34,512 bases of DNA from the NCBI GenBank assembly GCA_029210985.1, contig JARGFR010000013.1, positions 1 to 34,512 on the forward strand, in the 5' to 3' direction. Position 1 is the first letter of the stretch, and every line of letters begins with the position of its first letter. Below, piece by piece: positions 8,219 to 15,595 of the stretch. The notes beneath the pieces were generated by a model. The model did no database searches. It worked only from the letters and a program-made list of their open reading frames with translations, and had not been told where the DNA came from. Position numbers and translations under genes: made by a program. The DNA is from Spirochaetaceae bacterium (lineage in GTDB: Bacteria; Spirochaetota; Spirochaetia; DSM-2461).

Positions 8219-8716
8219 TTAAAAAACGTATCGAATCCCGATTCCGCCGTTATATGCCCACCAATCGCCGTTATTGAAAATGCGGAAACCGAAACCACTT
8301 TCAATAAAGAGGTTCAAGGGGATATCGCCAAATGTATACTCCAGCCGGATATCCGCCACGGTATCGATATAAAAATCCTTACCGAAAACGAAAGTGACCT
8401 GGGGTCCCAGGGACAGGGGAATAACACCGGCATCCCCGATGGGAATATTCACCAGGGTAAACAAGGCGTTTCCACCGACAATGGGAGAGTTGGTGCCGAT
8501 AAAATCATAACCGGCATTGATGTTGAACTCGAACCAGTTGGACATTCTGTATCCGAATGTCACACCTGAGGGATAGCCCAGAAGAAGACCGGCTTTGGCC
8601 CGGCCGTCATTCGGAATGCTGAGAGTTTTGACATCCTTATCGTTGCTGATGGATTGAGCCGAAACCATCCCGCTCACCAGAACTATCGCCAAAACCATTA
8701 TCCATATTCGTTTCAT
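8219..8716 (-). CDS. Small exported protein, probable outer-membrane beta-barrel
   Basis: 165 residues with a clear signal peptide (MKRIWIMVLAIVLVSGMVSAQ, cleavage probably after VSA). The mature part has alternating polar and hydrophobic strands rich in Gly, Tyr and Phe (AGLLLGYPSGVTFGYRMSNWFEFNINAGYDF, DIRLEYTFGDIPLNLFIESGFGFRIF). It ends IRYVF, matching the terminal-aromatic signature recognised by the outer-membrane assembly machinery. At this size an eight-stranded barrel is plausible. GGAGG lies 6 nt before the ATG. It sits downstream of htpG but behind a terminator, so it is probably transcribed on its own. Function unknown. Confidence 0.75.
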   Translation of the reverse strand: MKRIWIMVLAIVLVSGMVSAQSISNDKDVKTLSIPNDGRAKAGLLLGYPSGVTFGYRMSNWFEFNINAGYDFIGTNSPIVGGNALFTLVNIPIGDAGVIPLSLGPQVTFVFGKDFYIDTVADIRLEYTFGDIPLNLFIESGFGFRIFNNGDWWAYNGGIGIRYVF

Positions 8717-8747
8717 TTATTTCCTCCGTAAGACTTATAATATAGTC

Positions 8748-8770
8748 AAAAAACCGGCCGCCGTCCGGTT
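8748..8770 (-). terminator. Intrinsic terminator of htpG
   Basis: On the minus strand AACCGG-N7-CCGGTT is followed directly by a T run (six A on the plus strand at 8748-8753). It lies about 39 nt beyond the htpG stop. Stem and U-tract are both good. Confidence 0.7.
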
Positions 8771-8808
8771 GGTTGCCGTATCGGGCCGAAATTGCCGGTC
8801 CAAATGAA

Positions 8809-10668
8809 CTATAGAGCTTTAGCCGCGACTCGATTCAGCCTCTCAGCGAAAGCCACGGGGTCCTTGAGTGCCACTCCCTCCACCAGCAGGGCCTGTTCAA
8901 ACAGCAGGTGAGACACATCGTCGGCGAGCTGTTCGTCGCCGGCATCAGCCAATCCCTTCACCACCGGGTGATCGGGATTCACTTCAAGAATAAAGGTGGC
9001 CTCGGGTATGTCTTTCTGTCCCATGGCCTGCAGCATCTGCCTCATCTGAGCCGAAGGGTCGCCGTCGTCGGTCACCAGAGCGCTCGGTGAGTCGGAAAGT
9101 CTGGCCGAAGCCACAACATCCTTCACCGCATCCCCAAGGACTTTCTTGATTTTCTTCAGAACCGGTTCGGCATCCTTTTCCTTTTTCTTGTCGCCTTCGG
9201 TCTTCAGGTCGTCCAGCGAGCCGGAACGATTGATGGCTTTGAGTTCCATCTCTTCAAAAGGACCGATCATGGGTGTCACGATCTCATCAACCTCATCGGT
9301 CATGAGAAGCACCTCGTACCCTTTTTCTTTATACGCCGCCAATAGGGGGGATTTTCTCAGAGCGTCTTCATTGTCACCGACCAGGTAATAAATACTCTTC
9401 TGGTCTTCGGGCATCCGATCTTTGTAGGCTTTCAGGCTGGTCCAGCCTTCGACTGAGGTGGATTTGTACCGCACCAGCGCCAGCAGATCTTCCCGATGAG
9501 TCCAATCCGAGTACAAACCTTCCTTGAGGGGCCGGTTGTACTGATCGACGAAGTCCGCGTACCGCGCCTCATCTTCGGAGTAATTTTGAATCTCCGAGAG
9601 TATCTTCTTAACCGAAGCATCCCGGATTTTCGCCATGACTTTGTTCTGCTGCAGAATCTCCCGGCTCACATTCAGAGGCAGATCCTCCGAATCGATGACA
9701 CCCCTTACGAAGCGCAGATAGACCGGCAGGAGCTCCTTTTCGTCGTCGGTGATAAAGACACGTTTAACATAAAGCTTCACACCGGGTTTGTAGTCGGCCT
9801 GGAACATGTCGAACGGCGCATTCTTCGGGATGAAGAAGAGTGTCGTGTACTCTATTGTTCCTTCGGCCCGGGTATGGATGCGCAGCATGGGTTCGTCGGT
9901 GTCATGGGCGATGGTTTTATAGAATTCATTATAGTCCTCGTCCTTCAATTCCGATTTTGGTCGCTTCCATAATGCACTGGCCGCGTTGACTTGTTCTTCC
10001 TTTTCTTCTGTCTTCTTCTCATCATCCTTGCCGGTCGTTTCACTCCAATGCAGATGAATGGGGAAAGCGATGTGGTCCGAATATTTCTTGATGATGGACT
10101 TCACTTGCCACTGAGAGTCGTATTCTTTTCCGGCGTCGTTGAGATGCAGAATGACCGTAGTGCCTTGTCCATCTCTCTCGGCTCCGTCGATGCTGAAGCC
10201 GGAATTCCCGTCACTGGTCCACTTCCAAGCCGAATCTTCCCCGGCTTTGCGGGAAATGACTTCGACTTCATCGGACACCATGAAACAGGAATAAAAACCG
10301 ACGCCGAACTTACCGATGAGGTTTGAATCCTTCTTGGCATCCCCGGTGAGTTTGTCCATGAAGTTCTTTGTGCCGGAACGGGCAATCGTACCAAGGGCAT
10401 CAGCCAGATCGACATCATTCATCCCGATGCCGTTGTCCTCTATCACCAAGGTGTTCTCACCTGCGCCGTTAATTCGGATGTCGATCCGGGGATCGAAATC
10501 CAGTTTCTTCAAAGCTTCATCCGTCAGGGTGAGGTACTTCAGTCTGTCTAAAGCATCCGATGAGTTGGAGATGAGTTCCCTCATGAATATTTCACTGTGG
10601 GAATAGAGTGAATGAATCAGGAGATTGAGCAGCTGACTCACTTCTGTTTTGAATTTTTTCTTGGCCAT
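8809..10668 (-). CDS. htpG: Molecular chaperone HtpG (Hsp90)
   Basis: Cytosolic ATP-dependent dimeric chaperone, 619 residues, normal for bacterial HtpG. The GHKL ATPase motifs are present: FMRELISNSSDALDRLKYL, EDNGIGM, GTIARSGTKNF and IGKFGVGFYSCFMV. The middle domain has PLNVSREILQQN with the catalytic-loop arginine, and FIPKNAPFDMF. The C-terminal dimerisation region ends with LFEQALLVEGVALKDPVAFAERLN. A charged linker (about 490-510, KKKEKDAEP) is lysine-rich. AGAGGA lies 8 nt before the ATG. Upstream there is no CIRCE element, but a 12-bp palindrome and a strong hairpin lie in the divergent intergenic region. Confidence 0.97.
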   Translation of the reverse strand: MAKKKFKTEVSQLLNLLIHSLYSHSEIFMRELISNSSDALDRLKYLTLTDEALKKLDFDPRIDIRINGAGENTLVIEDNGIGMNDVDLADALGTIARSGTKNFMDKLTGDAKKDSNLIGKFGVGFYSCFMVSDEVEVISRKAGEDSAWKWTSDGNSGFSIDGAERDGQGTTVILHLNDAGKEYDSQWQVKSIIKKYSDHIAFPIHLHWSETTGKDDEKKTEEKEEQVNAASALWKRPKSELKDEDYNEFYKTIAHDTDEPMLRIHTRAEGTIEYTTLFFIPKNAPFDMFQADYKPGVKLYVKRVFITDDEKELLPVYLRFVRGVIDSEDLPLNVSREILQQNKVMAKIRDASVKKILSEIQNYSEDEARYADFVDQYNRPLKEGLYSDWTHREDLLALVRYKSTSVEGWTSLKAYKDRMPEDQKSIYYLVGDNEDALRKSPLLAAYKEKGYEVLLMTDEVDEIVTPMIGPFEEMELKAINRSGSLDDLKTEGDKKKEKDAEPVLKKIKKVLGDAVKDVVASARLSDSPSALVTDDGDPSAQMRQMLQAMGQKDIPEATFILEVNPDHPVVKGLADAGDEQLADDVSHLLFEQALLVEGVALKDPVAFAERLNRVAAKAL

Positions 10669-10687
10669 GTTTGGTTCCTCTGGAGTA

Positions 10688-10699
10688 GTCGATATCGAC
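10688..10699. promoter_or_regulatory. 12-bp perfect palindrome upstream of htpG
   Basis: GTCGATATCGAC lies 19 nt upstream of the htpG start codon. Perfect dyad symmetry in a divergent intergenic region suggests an operator, but a 12-mer palindrome can arise by chance and no regulator is identified. Confidence 0.25.
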
Positions 10700-10726
10700 G
10701 CATAAGATACTCATGGCACCGTTGCG

Positions 10727-10751
10727 TCGGCAAGGGGTACCCTCTTGCCGA
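10727..10751. other. Strong hairpin between htpG and the CNNM gene
   Basis: TCGGCAAG-GGG-TA-CCC-T-CTTGCCGA gives an 8-bp outer stem and a 3-bp inner stem with a single bulge. No U-tract follows on either strand, so it is not an obvious terminator. It may sit in the 5' leader of either divergent gene. Confidence 0.35.
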
Positions 10752-10844
10752 TACGGGCTCTGATAGTGAATGATAGAGATCTATGGAAGATCCTTTACCT
10801 ATCGGGCGGCCTACGGCCGTCCTCCGTCGGGCCGCGTACCTGAA

Positions 10845-12095
10845 ATGATGACCCTCCCGATTGCCTTGCTTGTCGCACTCCTCGTCATGTCGGGGTTATT
10901 CTCGGCATTGGAGACCGCCTATACATCCCTGACACCCGGTCAGGTCAGCGCTTTGGCCGAGAATCGCGGGAAACGCGGAAAACTGGTGAAGAAGCTGAAT
11001 GACAGACCCGATATTCTCCTGACCACCCTGCTTATCGGCAACAACATCGCCAACCTCGGCGCTTCGGCCATCACCACCACCATGACACTGGCTCTGTTCG
11101 GAAACGCTTATGTGGCGGTTTCCACCGGTGTGCTGACCTTGACGGTTCTCGTGTTTTGCGAGGTATCCCCGAAGCAAATCGCCTTGGAGGCAAATGAAGC
11201 CTTAAGCATCCACAGCGCCCGGTCCATATTGATTCTGTCCTGGCTGCTCAGACCCTTCATTTGGATTATCTCCGGCGTCAGCCGGACCATCACCCGCTTT
11301 GCCGTGGGCAAGGAGCGAAAACTCCTCACCCTGGAAAACCTTCTCCACCACGTTAAAGTCGCCGAAGGCCAAGGAGTCGTCGAATCCTTCGAAGAGGAAA
11401 TGGTTCGTAATGTATTTCGAATCAATGATACGCCGGTGGAAGCCATCATGACCCACCGAACCGAATTGTACTCCATCGATGAGGAGACAAGCATCAGCAA
11501 TGCACTGGACGGATTTTTGAAATCAGGCCATTCCCGGGCCCCGGTGATGAAATCGGATTCCGAACATGTCTTGGGAGTCGTCACTCTCGGCGCCGTGGCT
11601 GCGGCGCTCAAAGAATCACCCGATTCACCCATCAGGAAATACGCCACAGCGCCTTACCTCGTACCCGGAACCCTAAAGGCTCATGAGCTGTTTCTGCGGT
11701 TGAAAAGAGAACCGATACACATGGCCGTCGTTCTGGACGAATACGGCGGATTGGATGGTGTTGTGACCCGGGAAGACGTCATGGAAGAGATATTCGGGGA
11801 ACTCTACGACGAACGGGAACCAACAGCCGAGGAGCCAATCAGACAGGAAGAGGACGGATCCTGGATTATTCAAGGCGATGCGGATTTCTATGATGTCAAC
11901 GACATCCTCGGATTGCGGCTGGAGCACGACAGCCGCACCCACACCATCGGCGGATATCTTTTGGAGAAACTGGAACATATTCCGAAATCAGGTACGACGA
12001 TTGAACTGCCCGAAGGGGTCTATACAATCCTGGAAACCTATCGGCAGCGTATCGTCACGGTCCGATTTACTTCTGTGGATACGGACGACGACTGA
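10845..12095 (+). CDS. CNNM/CorC-type membrane protein (DUF21, CBS pair, CorC_HlyC)
   Basis: 416 residues from this start. The N-terminal DUF21 region has three to four membrane segments (LPIALLVALLVMSGLFSALETAYTSL, ILLTTLLIGNNIANLGASAI, VSTGVLTLTVLVFCEVSPKQIAL). A CBS pair follows (VEAIMTHRTELYSIDEETSI and ELFLRLKREPIHMAVVLDEYGGLDGVVTREDVMEEIFGEL). The C-terminal CorC_HlyC domain is EEDGSWIIQGDADFYDVNDIL...HTIGGYLLEKL. Relatives are linked to Mg2+/Co2+ efflux or resistance. An in-frame ATG at 10770 would add 25 non-conserved residues. I prefer 10845 because the DUF21 helix begins there, but neither start has a strong ribosome binding site. Confidence 0.87.
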   Translation: MMTLPIALLVALLVMSGLFSALETAYTSLTPGQVSALAENRGKRGKLVKKLNDRPDILLTTLLIGNNIANLGASAITTTMTLALFGNAYVAVSTGVLTLTVLVFCEVSPKQIALEANEALSIHSARSILILSWLLRPFIWIISGVSRTITRFAVGKERKLLTLENLLHHVKVAEGQGVVESFEEEMVRNVFRINDTPVEAIMTHRTELYSIDEETSISNALDGFLKSGHSRAPVMKSDSEHVLGVVTLGAVAAALKESPDSPIRKYATAPYLVPGTLKAHELFLRLKREPIHMAVVLDEYGGLDGVVTREDVMEEIFGELYDEREPTAEEPIRQEEDGSWIIQGDADFYDVNDILGLRLEHDSRTHTIGGYLLEKLEHIPKSGTTIELPEGVYTILETYRQRIVTVRFTSVDTDDD

Positions 12096-12116
12096 AGCAG
12101 GAAAGAGAGACCCGAA

Positions 12117-13076
12117 TCAGCCGACTTCCACCCGGAAACCCGGATCGAGTTTGTCCTTGAGGATGGTCTCGATGAACCCGAGGGTTCCGACGGTGGCGCT
12201 CATGCACCCGAGACAGGCGCCCTGGTAGGAAATTGTGACAACCGGAACATCCCCTTCCATTCGGAAGTCCTCCACATCCACATCTCCTCCGTCCTGGTGA
12301 AGAGCGGGCCTCACCTGTGCATCCAGAACTTTTTCTATCGCCTTGAACTTCTTGAAGGAGCTGAGATTTAAGAATGGTTCACCGCCTGCGGATTCGGCTT
12401 CCTTCTCCATCTCGGCACGGGTCTCAGCCAGGATGTCTACGAGATACCATTTCCGCTTCTCATGTCCTCCGGGGTGAATACAGGATTTGCAGAAGGCTCC
12501 GGCTTTCGTATACGCGGTGATGTCCTCGACACTTTTCAGATCGTTGATCCGTATCACTTCCTTGATGGTGGAAAGAGTGACTCTGGCGCATTCGCAAACC
12601 ATCTCGGCGCTTTCGAGAGTTTTCACATCAACCCCCTTATATGTGGCGGCCGCCGCTTTGATGACGTCATAAGCCATAACCGAGCAATGCATTTTCTGGG
12701 GAGGCACGGCCGGAGTATCCGGATGATCCCTCAGGGCTTTCTCTACATCCAGATTGGTGATCTTTACCGCTTCATCCACCGTCTTGCCGACGCAGAGTTC
12801 CGCCATCATATCGCTGGATGCGATGGCTGTACCGCAGCCGAAGCTCTTGAAACTGGCTTTCAGAATCTTGCCGTTGTCTTTGTCCACCGCCCAGTAGAGT
12901 CGAACGGCATCGCCGCAGGATTCGGCCCCATGTTCGGCCACAATCAACTCGGCATTCATCGACGCCGCTTCCTCAGCTGTAATCTCACCGAGATAGCGCG
13001 GATTATCCATACGGTCCGCAACTTTCCCGGAGTAATTCTGCCACAAAGATCCGCCGACCAGATCACCTTTCGCCAT
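12117..13076 (-). CDS. nifU: Fe-S cluster scaffold NifU, full three-domain form
   Basis: Scaffold on which [2Fe-2S] and [4Fe-4S] clusters are built from cysteine sulfur delivered by NifS. All three domains are present in 319 residues. The IscU-like domain has ligands Cys54 (ESCGDAVR), Cys81 (FGCGTA) and Cys131 (MHCSVMA). The central BFD-like [2Fe-2S] domain has Cys161/163 and Cys196/199 (CEC, CKSC). The C-terminal NifU/Nfu domain has Cys288 and Cys291 (GACLGCMSATVG). It lies 23 nt downstream of nifS with AGAGG before its ATG, so the two form an operon. No nitrogenase genes are in the window, so a general Fe-S assembly role is likely, as in other anaerobes that use NIF-type machinery. Confidence 0.95.
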   Translation of the reverse strand: MAKGDLVGGSLWQNYSGKVADRMDNPRYLGEITAEEAASMNAELIVAEHGAESCGDAVRLYWAVDKDNGKILKASFKSFGCGTAIASSDMMAELCVGKTVDEAVKITNLDVEKALRDHPDTPAVPPQKMHCSVMAYDVIKAAAATYKGVDVKTLESAEMVCECARVTLSTIKEVIRINDLKSVEDITAYTKAGAFCKSCIHPGGHEKRKWYLVDILAETRAEMEKEAESAGGEPFLNLSSFKKFKAIEKVLDAQVRPALHQDGGDVDVEDFRMEGDVPVVTISYQGACLGCMSATVGTLGFIETILKDKLDPGFRVEVG

Positions 13077-13099
13077 ATATGCTACCTCTCGAATCGTGT

Positions 13100-14263
13100 C
13101 TAATATGTACTTGAAATCGATCGAAGACGATCCACCGCCGCATGGATCGCCAGGATGGCCGCGTCGATTTCCTCATCCGTTGTAAATCGGGACAAGCTGA
13201 ACCGGACGGCCGTGTGGGTCAGGTCCGCATCGGACATCATTGCCTGGAGTGTCGCATCCGCTTCCAGTGACTCTGAAGAGCAGGCACTGCCGGTGCTGGC
13301 GGCAACGCCCCTTTTGTCCAGATCCCAAAGGAAAGCCTCTCCCTCAATACCTTTGAAACTGGCCAGAATCGTATTGGGGGTTCGATGCTCCCGTTTGCCG
13401 AAAATCAAAGTGTCGGGAATCGATGCGATGGCATCCTCGAGACGGTCCCTCCTTCGCCTCACTTCATGTGTTTCATACTCCAGCGCATCCACCGCCAGCT
13501 CCATCGCCAGTCCCATTCCCACGACAAATGGAACATTCACCGTTCCGGCTCTTCGTCCGCCCATCTGTTCGCCGCCGTGGAGAAGCGGCGTGAGATTGAT
13601 GCCCTTACGGAGGAACAATCCTCCGGCACCCTTCGGTCCGTGAAATTTATGAGCGCTGAATGTCAGAAAATCGACCGGCAGGTCTTGGAGGTCAACAGGA
13701 ACCTTACCAACCGCCTGAACTGCATCGGTATGAAAGAGAACACCGCGCCCACGACAGAATTGAGCCAGATCCTTCACCGGATTAATCAGACCTGTTTCGT
13801 TGTTGGCCCACATAATGCTCACCAGTGCGGTCTTGTTCTCGTCAAAACCGTCGGCCAGAATCTCCTCTGTGATGATGCCGTCGTCATTCGGCGCCAGGCG
13901 CACCACCTCGACACCCTGAGCTTCAAGCCAATCCAGAGTACGGGCGACACTGGGGTGCTCTATCTGAGATGAAACAATTCGTGACTTCTCACCGTGCCGA
14001 ATGTGATCGTTCCATACTCCTTTGAGAACGGTATTGTTTCCTTCTGTGGCGCATCCGTTGATGATGACATCGTCTTCATCCGAAGCGCCGATCCCCTTAT
14101 AGAGCCGGTCCAGTGCAACAGACATTTCAGGATGGGTTTCGGTTCCATATCGGTGGAGAGAGTTAGGATTTCCATATTCCTGCAGCCAGAATGGTTCCAT
14201 GGATTGCTTCACCCTGGGATCCAGAACCGTTGTCGCATTATTGTCCAAATAGATTCGATTCAT
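13100..14263 (-). CDS. nifS: Cysteine desulfurase NifS
   Basis: PLP enzyme that converts cysteine to alanine and passes persulfide sulfur to NifU. From this start it has 387 residues. It opens MNRIYLDNNATTVLDP, the standard N-terminus of NifS/IscS proteins. Other motifs are NGCATEGNN, the PLP-lysine motif SAHKFHGPKGAGG, and the catalytic-cysteine loop ASTGSACSSESLE. TTG and ATG codons further upstream (14302, 14284) keep the frame open but add non-conserved residues. The upstream region has little Shine-Dalgarno character, so the start is chosen on family conservation. First gene of the nifSU pair and divergent from the acyltransferase gene. Confidence 0.93.
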   Translation of the reverse strand: MNRIYLDNNATTVLDPRVKQSMEPFWLQEYGNPNSLHRYGTETHPEMSVALDRLYKGIGASDEDDVIINGCATEGNNTVLKGVWNDHIRHGEKSRIVSSQIEHPSVARTLDWLEAQGVEVVRLAPNDDGIITEEILADGFDENKTALVSIMWANNETGLINPVKDLAQFCRGRGVLFHTDAVQAVGKVPVDLQDLPVDFLTFSAHKFHGPKGAGGLFLRKGINLTPLLHGGEQMGGRRAGTVNVPFVVGMGLAMELAVDALEYETHEVRRRRDRLEDAIASIPDTLIFGKREHRTPNTILASFKGIEGEAFLWDLDKRGVAASTGSACSSESLEADATLQAMMSDADLTHTAVRFSLSRFTTDEEIDAAILAIHAAVDRLRSISSTY

Positions 14264-14340
14264 ATTAAATACCACTGATAACATAGTGAATTCCCGGCCC
14301 AAGGGCGATAGTAGAAAAGGGGAAAATGTATAAGAGTTTG

Positions 14341-14370
14341 TTGCCGTCGGGGTGATTGATTGACTATTGT
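14341..14370 (+). promoter_or_regulatory. Promoter of the DUF2156 gene
   Basis: TTGCCG (14341-14346) and TATTGT (14365-14370) are 18 bp apart. AAGACC separates the -10 from the ATG at 14377, so this would also be a leaderless transcript and supports 14377 over the TTG at 14356 as the start. Confidence 0.4.
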
Positions 14371-14376
14371 AAGACC

Positions 14377-15246
14377 ATGATCAAAACACCATTGTCCCGG
14401 GATCATCAAAAACACATCACGGAAAAACTCGATGCCATCGGTATGCATCTGTCGGAATTCTCCTTTCCCAACCTCTATTTGTTCCGCAATACACATCAGT
14501 ATGAAACGATTGAAACCGAACACGGATTCTTCATATCCGGGATAACCTATGACAAAAAACGATACCTGATGCCCATGACAAATCCCGAAAAGGCCGGGGA
14601 AGATTGTTTTAAAGAACTGAAAGAACTTCTCCAAAGCCGAGAATGGGATTTCCTTTTTCCAATACCCGAGGGTTGGCTGAAATGCTTCGAGGAAAAAGAG
14701 TTCATCCGGACATCAAGCCCCGACGATACCGACTATTTATTTTTTACGGAAAAATTCAAAACCTATCCCGGAAAGAAGATGCACAAGAAAAAAAATCTTC
14801 TGAATCAGTTTCTCAAAAATCATGAGGCCCTGCTTGTTCCCATCACGTCTGATGTCGTTGAAGATGCCATAGGGATATTGGATCATTGGCAGAACAATTC
14901 ATCTCAAGAAATGGCGGTCAGCGACTACCAGCAATGCCGGGAAGGTTTGGAGATGTGCGAGGAGTTGGGCCTGGTCGGAGCCCTGGCGTTCGCCGACGAC
15001 CGCCCCGCGGGTTTCCTCCTGGGAGAAGCCTTGAACAGTGATACATTCACAATCCATTTCGCCAAGGCGGATGTGTCGTTCAAGGGTATTTATCAGTTTC
15101 TATTCAGTCGGTTCGCCTGTGATTTCTGTTCAGAATATAAATACATGAATCTCGAACAGGATTTGGGCAGCGAAGGTCTGAGAAAAACAAAAATCTCTTA
15201 CAGACCCGATCTGATGGCGCACAAGTACCGAATCACAATGAAATAG
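14377..15246 (+). CDS. DUF2156 / aminoacyl-phosphatidylglycerol-synthase-like GNAT-fold protein
   Basis: 289 residues, no membrane segment. The sequence (FPNLYLFRNTHQYETIETEHGFFISG, YLMPMTN, DYLFFTEKFKTYPGKKMHKKKNLLNQFLKNHE, GALAFADDRPAGFLLGEAL, YKYMNLEQDLGSEGLRKTKISYRPDLMAHKYRI) matches the soluble catalytic half of MprF-like enzymes (DUF2156, PF09924). This is the tandem GNAT fold that transfers aminoacyl or acyl groups. Without the MprF flippase part, the substrate is open. The terminal LGSEGLRKTKISYRPD segment is characteristic. It is divergent from nifS and followed by a terminator at 15363-15388. An upstream in-frame TTG at 14356 would add 7 residues. Confidence 0.75.
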   Translation: MIKTPLSRDHQKHITEKLDAIGMHLSEFSFPNLYLFRNTHQYETIETEHGFFISGITYDKKRYLMPMTNPEKAGEDCFKELKELLQSREWDFLFPIPEGWLKCFEEKEFIRTSSPDDTDYLFFTEKFKTYPGKKMHKKKNLLNQFLKNHEALLVPITSDVVEDAIGILDHWQNNSSQEMAVSDYQQCREGLEMCEELGLVGALAFADDRPAGFLLGEALNSDTFTIHFAKADVSFKGIYQFLFSRFACDFCSEYKYMNLEQDLGSEGLRKTKISYRPDLMAHKYRITMK

Positions 15247-15258
15247 GGATACGCACAA

Positions 15259-15331
15259 GCCCCACAGGGGGCACACTGTTTCTTCATACCAATACGTTAA
15301 GTTTGCATCGTACCAAATGCGAGATTGGTAT
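15259..15331 (+). other. Structured intergenic stretch, possible small RNA or attenuator leader
   Basis: Within the 349-nt gap between 15247 and 15595 there is a GC hairpin (GCCCC, loop, GGGGC at 15259-15272). It is followed by the perfect 8-bp pair ATACCAAT (15286-15293) / ATTGGTAT (15324-15331), which encloses an inner near-perfect stem (TTGCAT / ATGCGA, one wobble). An intrinsic terminator comes about 30 nt later. This could be the 3' end of the upstream mRNA or a terminated small RNA. No known RNA family is recognised. The stretch 15390-15510 has only short direct repeats (GCGGATCCGG and TCCCGGCAGA, twice each). Confidence 0.3.
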
Positions 15332-15362
15332 CGCTTTTCATTCATCTCTCCTTTTTTGAAAG

Positions 15363-15388
15363 CTCCCGGCGTTGTCGGGAGTTTTTTT
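15363..15388 (+). terminator. Intrinsic terminator after the DUF2156 gene
   Basis: CTCCCG (15363-15368) pairs with CGGGAG (15376-15381), extendable by one C-G and one G-U pair, and is followed by seven T residues (15382-15388). It isolates the Rrf2-led operon from upstream transcription. Confidence 0.85.
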
Positions 15389-15536
15389 GTCTTTACGGTG
15401 GTGTCTCTTCGGCGGTGCGGATCCGGAAGTGTCATTCCTCTGGCGCGGATCCGGCAGTTTCCCGGCAGATGGTGTCCCGGCAGAAGAGTGAAAAGCCGGC
15501 GGATTGGTGTTCTGATATATTCACCAAATTCACCGA

Positions 15537-15565
15537 TTGACTGTTTGAATGTATTTCGGTATTGT
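15537..15565 (+). promoter_or_regulatory. Promoter of the Rrf2-led operon
   Basis: TTGACT (15537-15542) and TATTGT (15560-15565) are exactly 17 bp apart. Transcription would start near 15572, giving a leader of about 24 nt with GAGG 6 nt before the ATG at 15596. The -10 hexamer straddles the centre of the 28-bp palindrome, so a bound repressor would block it. Confidence 0.55.
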
Positions 15566-15582
15566 AGTACCGAAATACTACA
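15551..15582. promoter_or_regulatory. Two overlapping palindromes, probable Rrf2 operator
   Basis: GTATTTCGGTA (15551-15561) and TACCGAAATAC (15568-15578) are perfect 11-bp arms around a 6-bp spacer. A second perfect palindrome, TGTAGTA (15563-15569) / TACTACA (15576-15582), also has a 6-bp spacer and shares bases with the first. In RNA the two hairpins would be mutually exclusive; in DNA they could be alternative or overlapping dimer sites. Position over the -10 and leader fits autorepression by the gene product. Confidence 0.7.
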
Positions 15583-15595
15583 TTCGAGGCTGTCC

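Noticed and set aside
10669-10844. CIRCE (HrcA) element upstream of htpG
   Set aside because: The TTAGCACTC-N9-GAGTGCTAA consensus is absent.
12117-14263. Nitrogen-fixation locus
   Set aside because: Only nifS and nifU are present. These serve general Fe-S assembly in many anaerobes, and no nifHDK-like gene is in the window.
15417-15484. Short direct repeats GCGGATCCGG (twice) and TCCCGGCAGA (twice) as an iteron-like array
   Set aside because: Only two copies of each, irregularly spaced, with no other origin features.
15317-15595. 93-codon N-terminal extension of the second Rrf2 regulator
   Set aside because: It reads through the terminator's downstream side, the promoter and the operator palindromes. 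The family N-terminus begins at 15596 with its own ribosome binding site.
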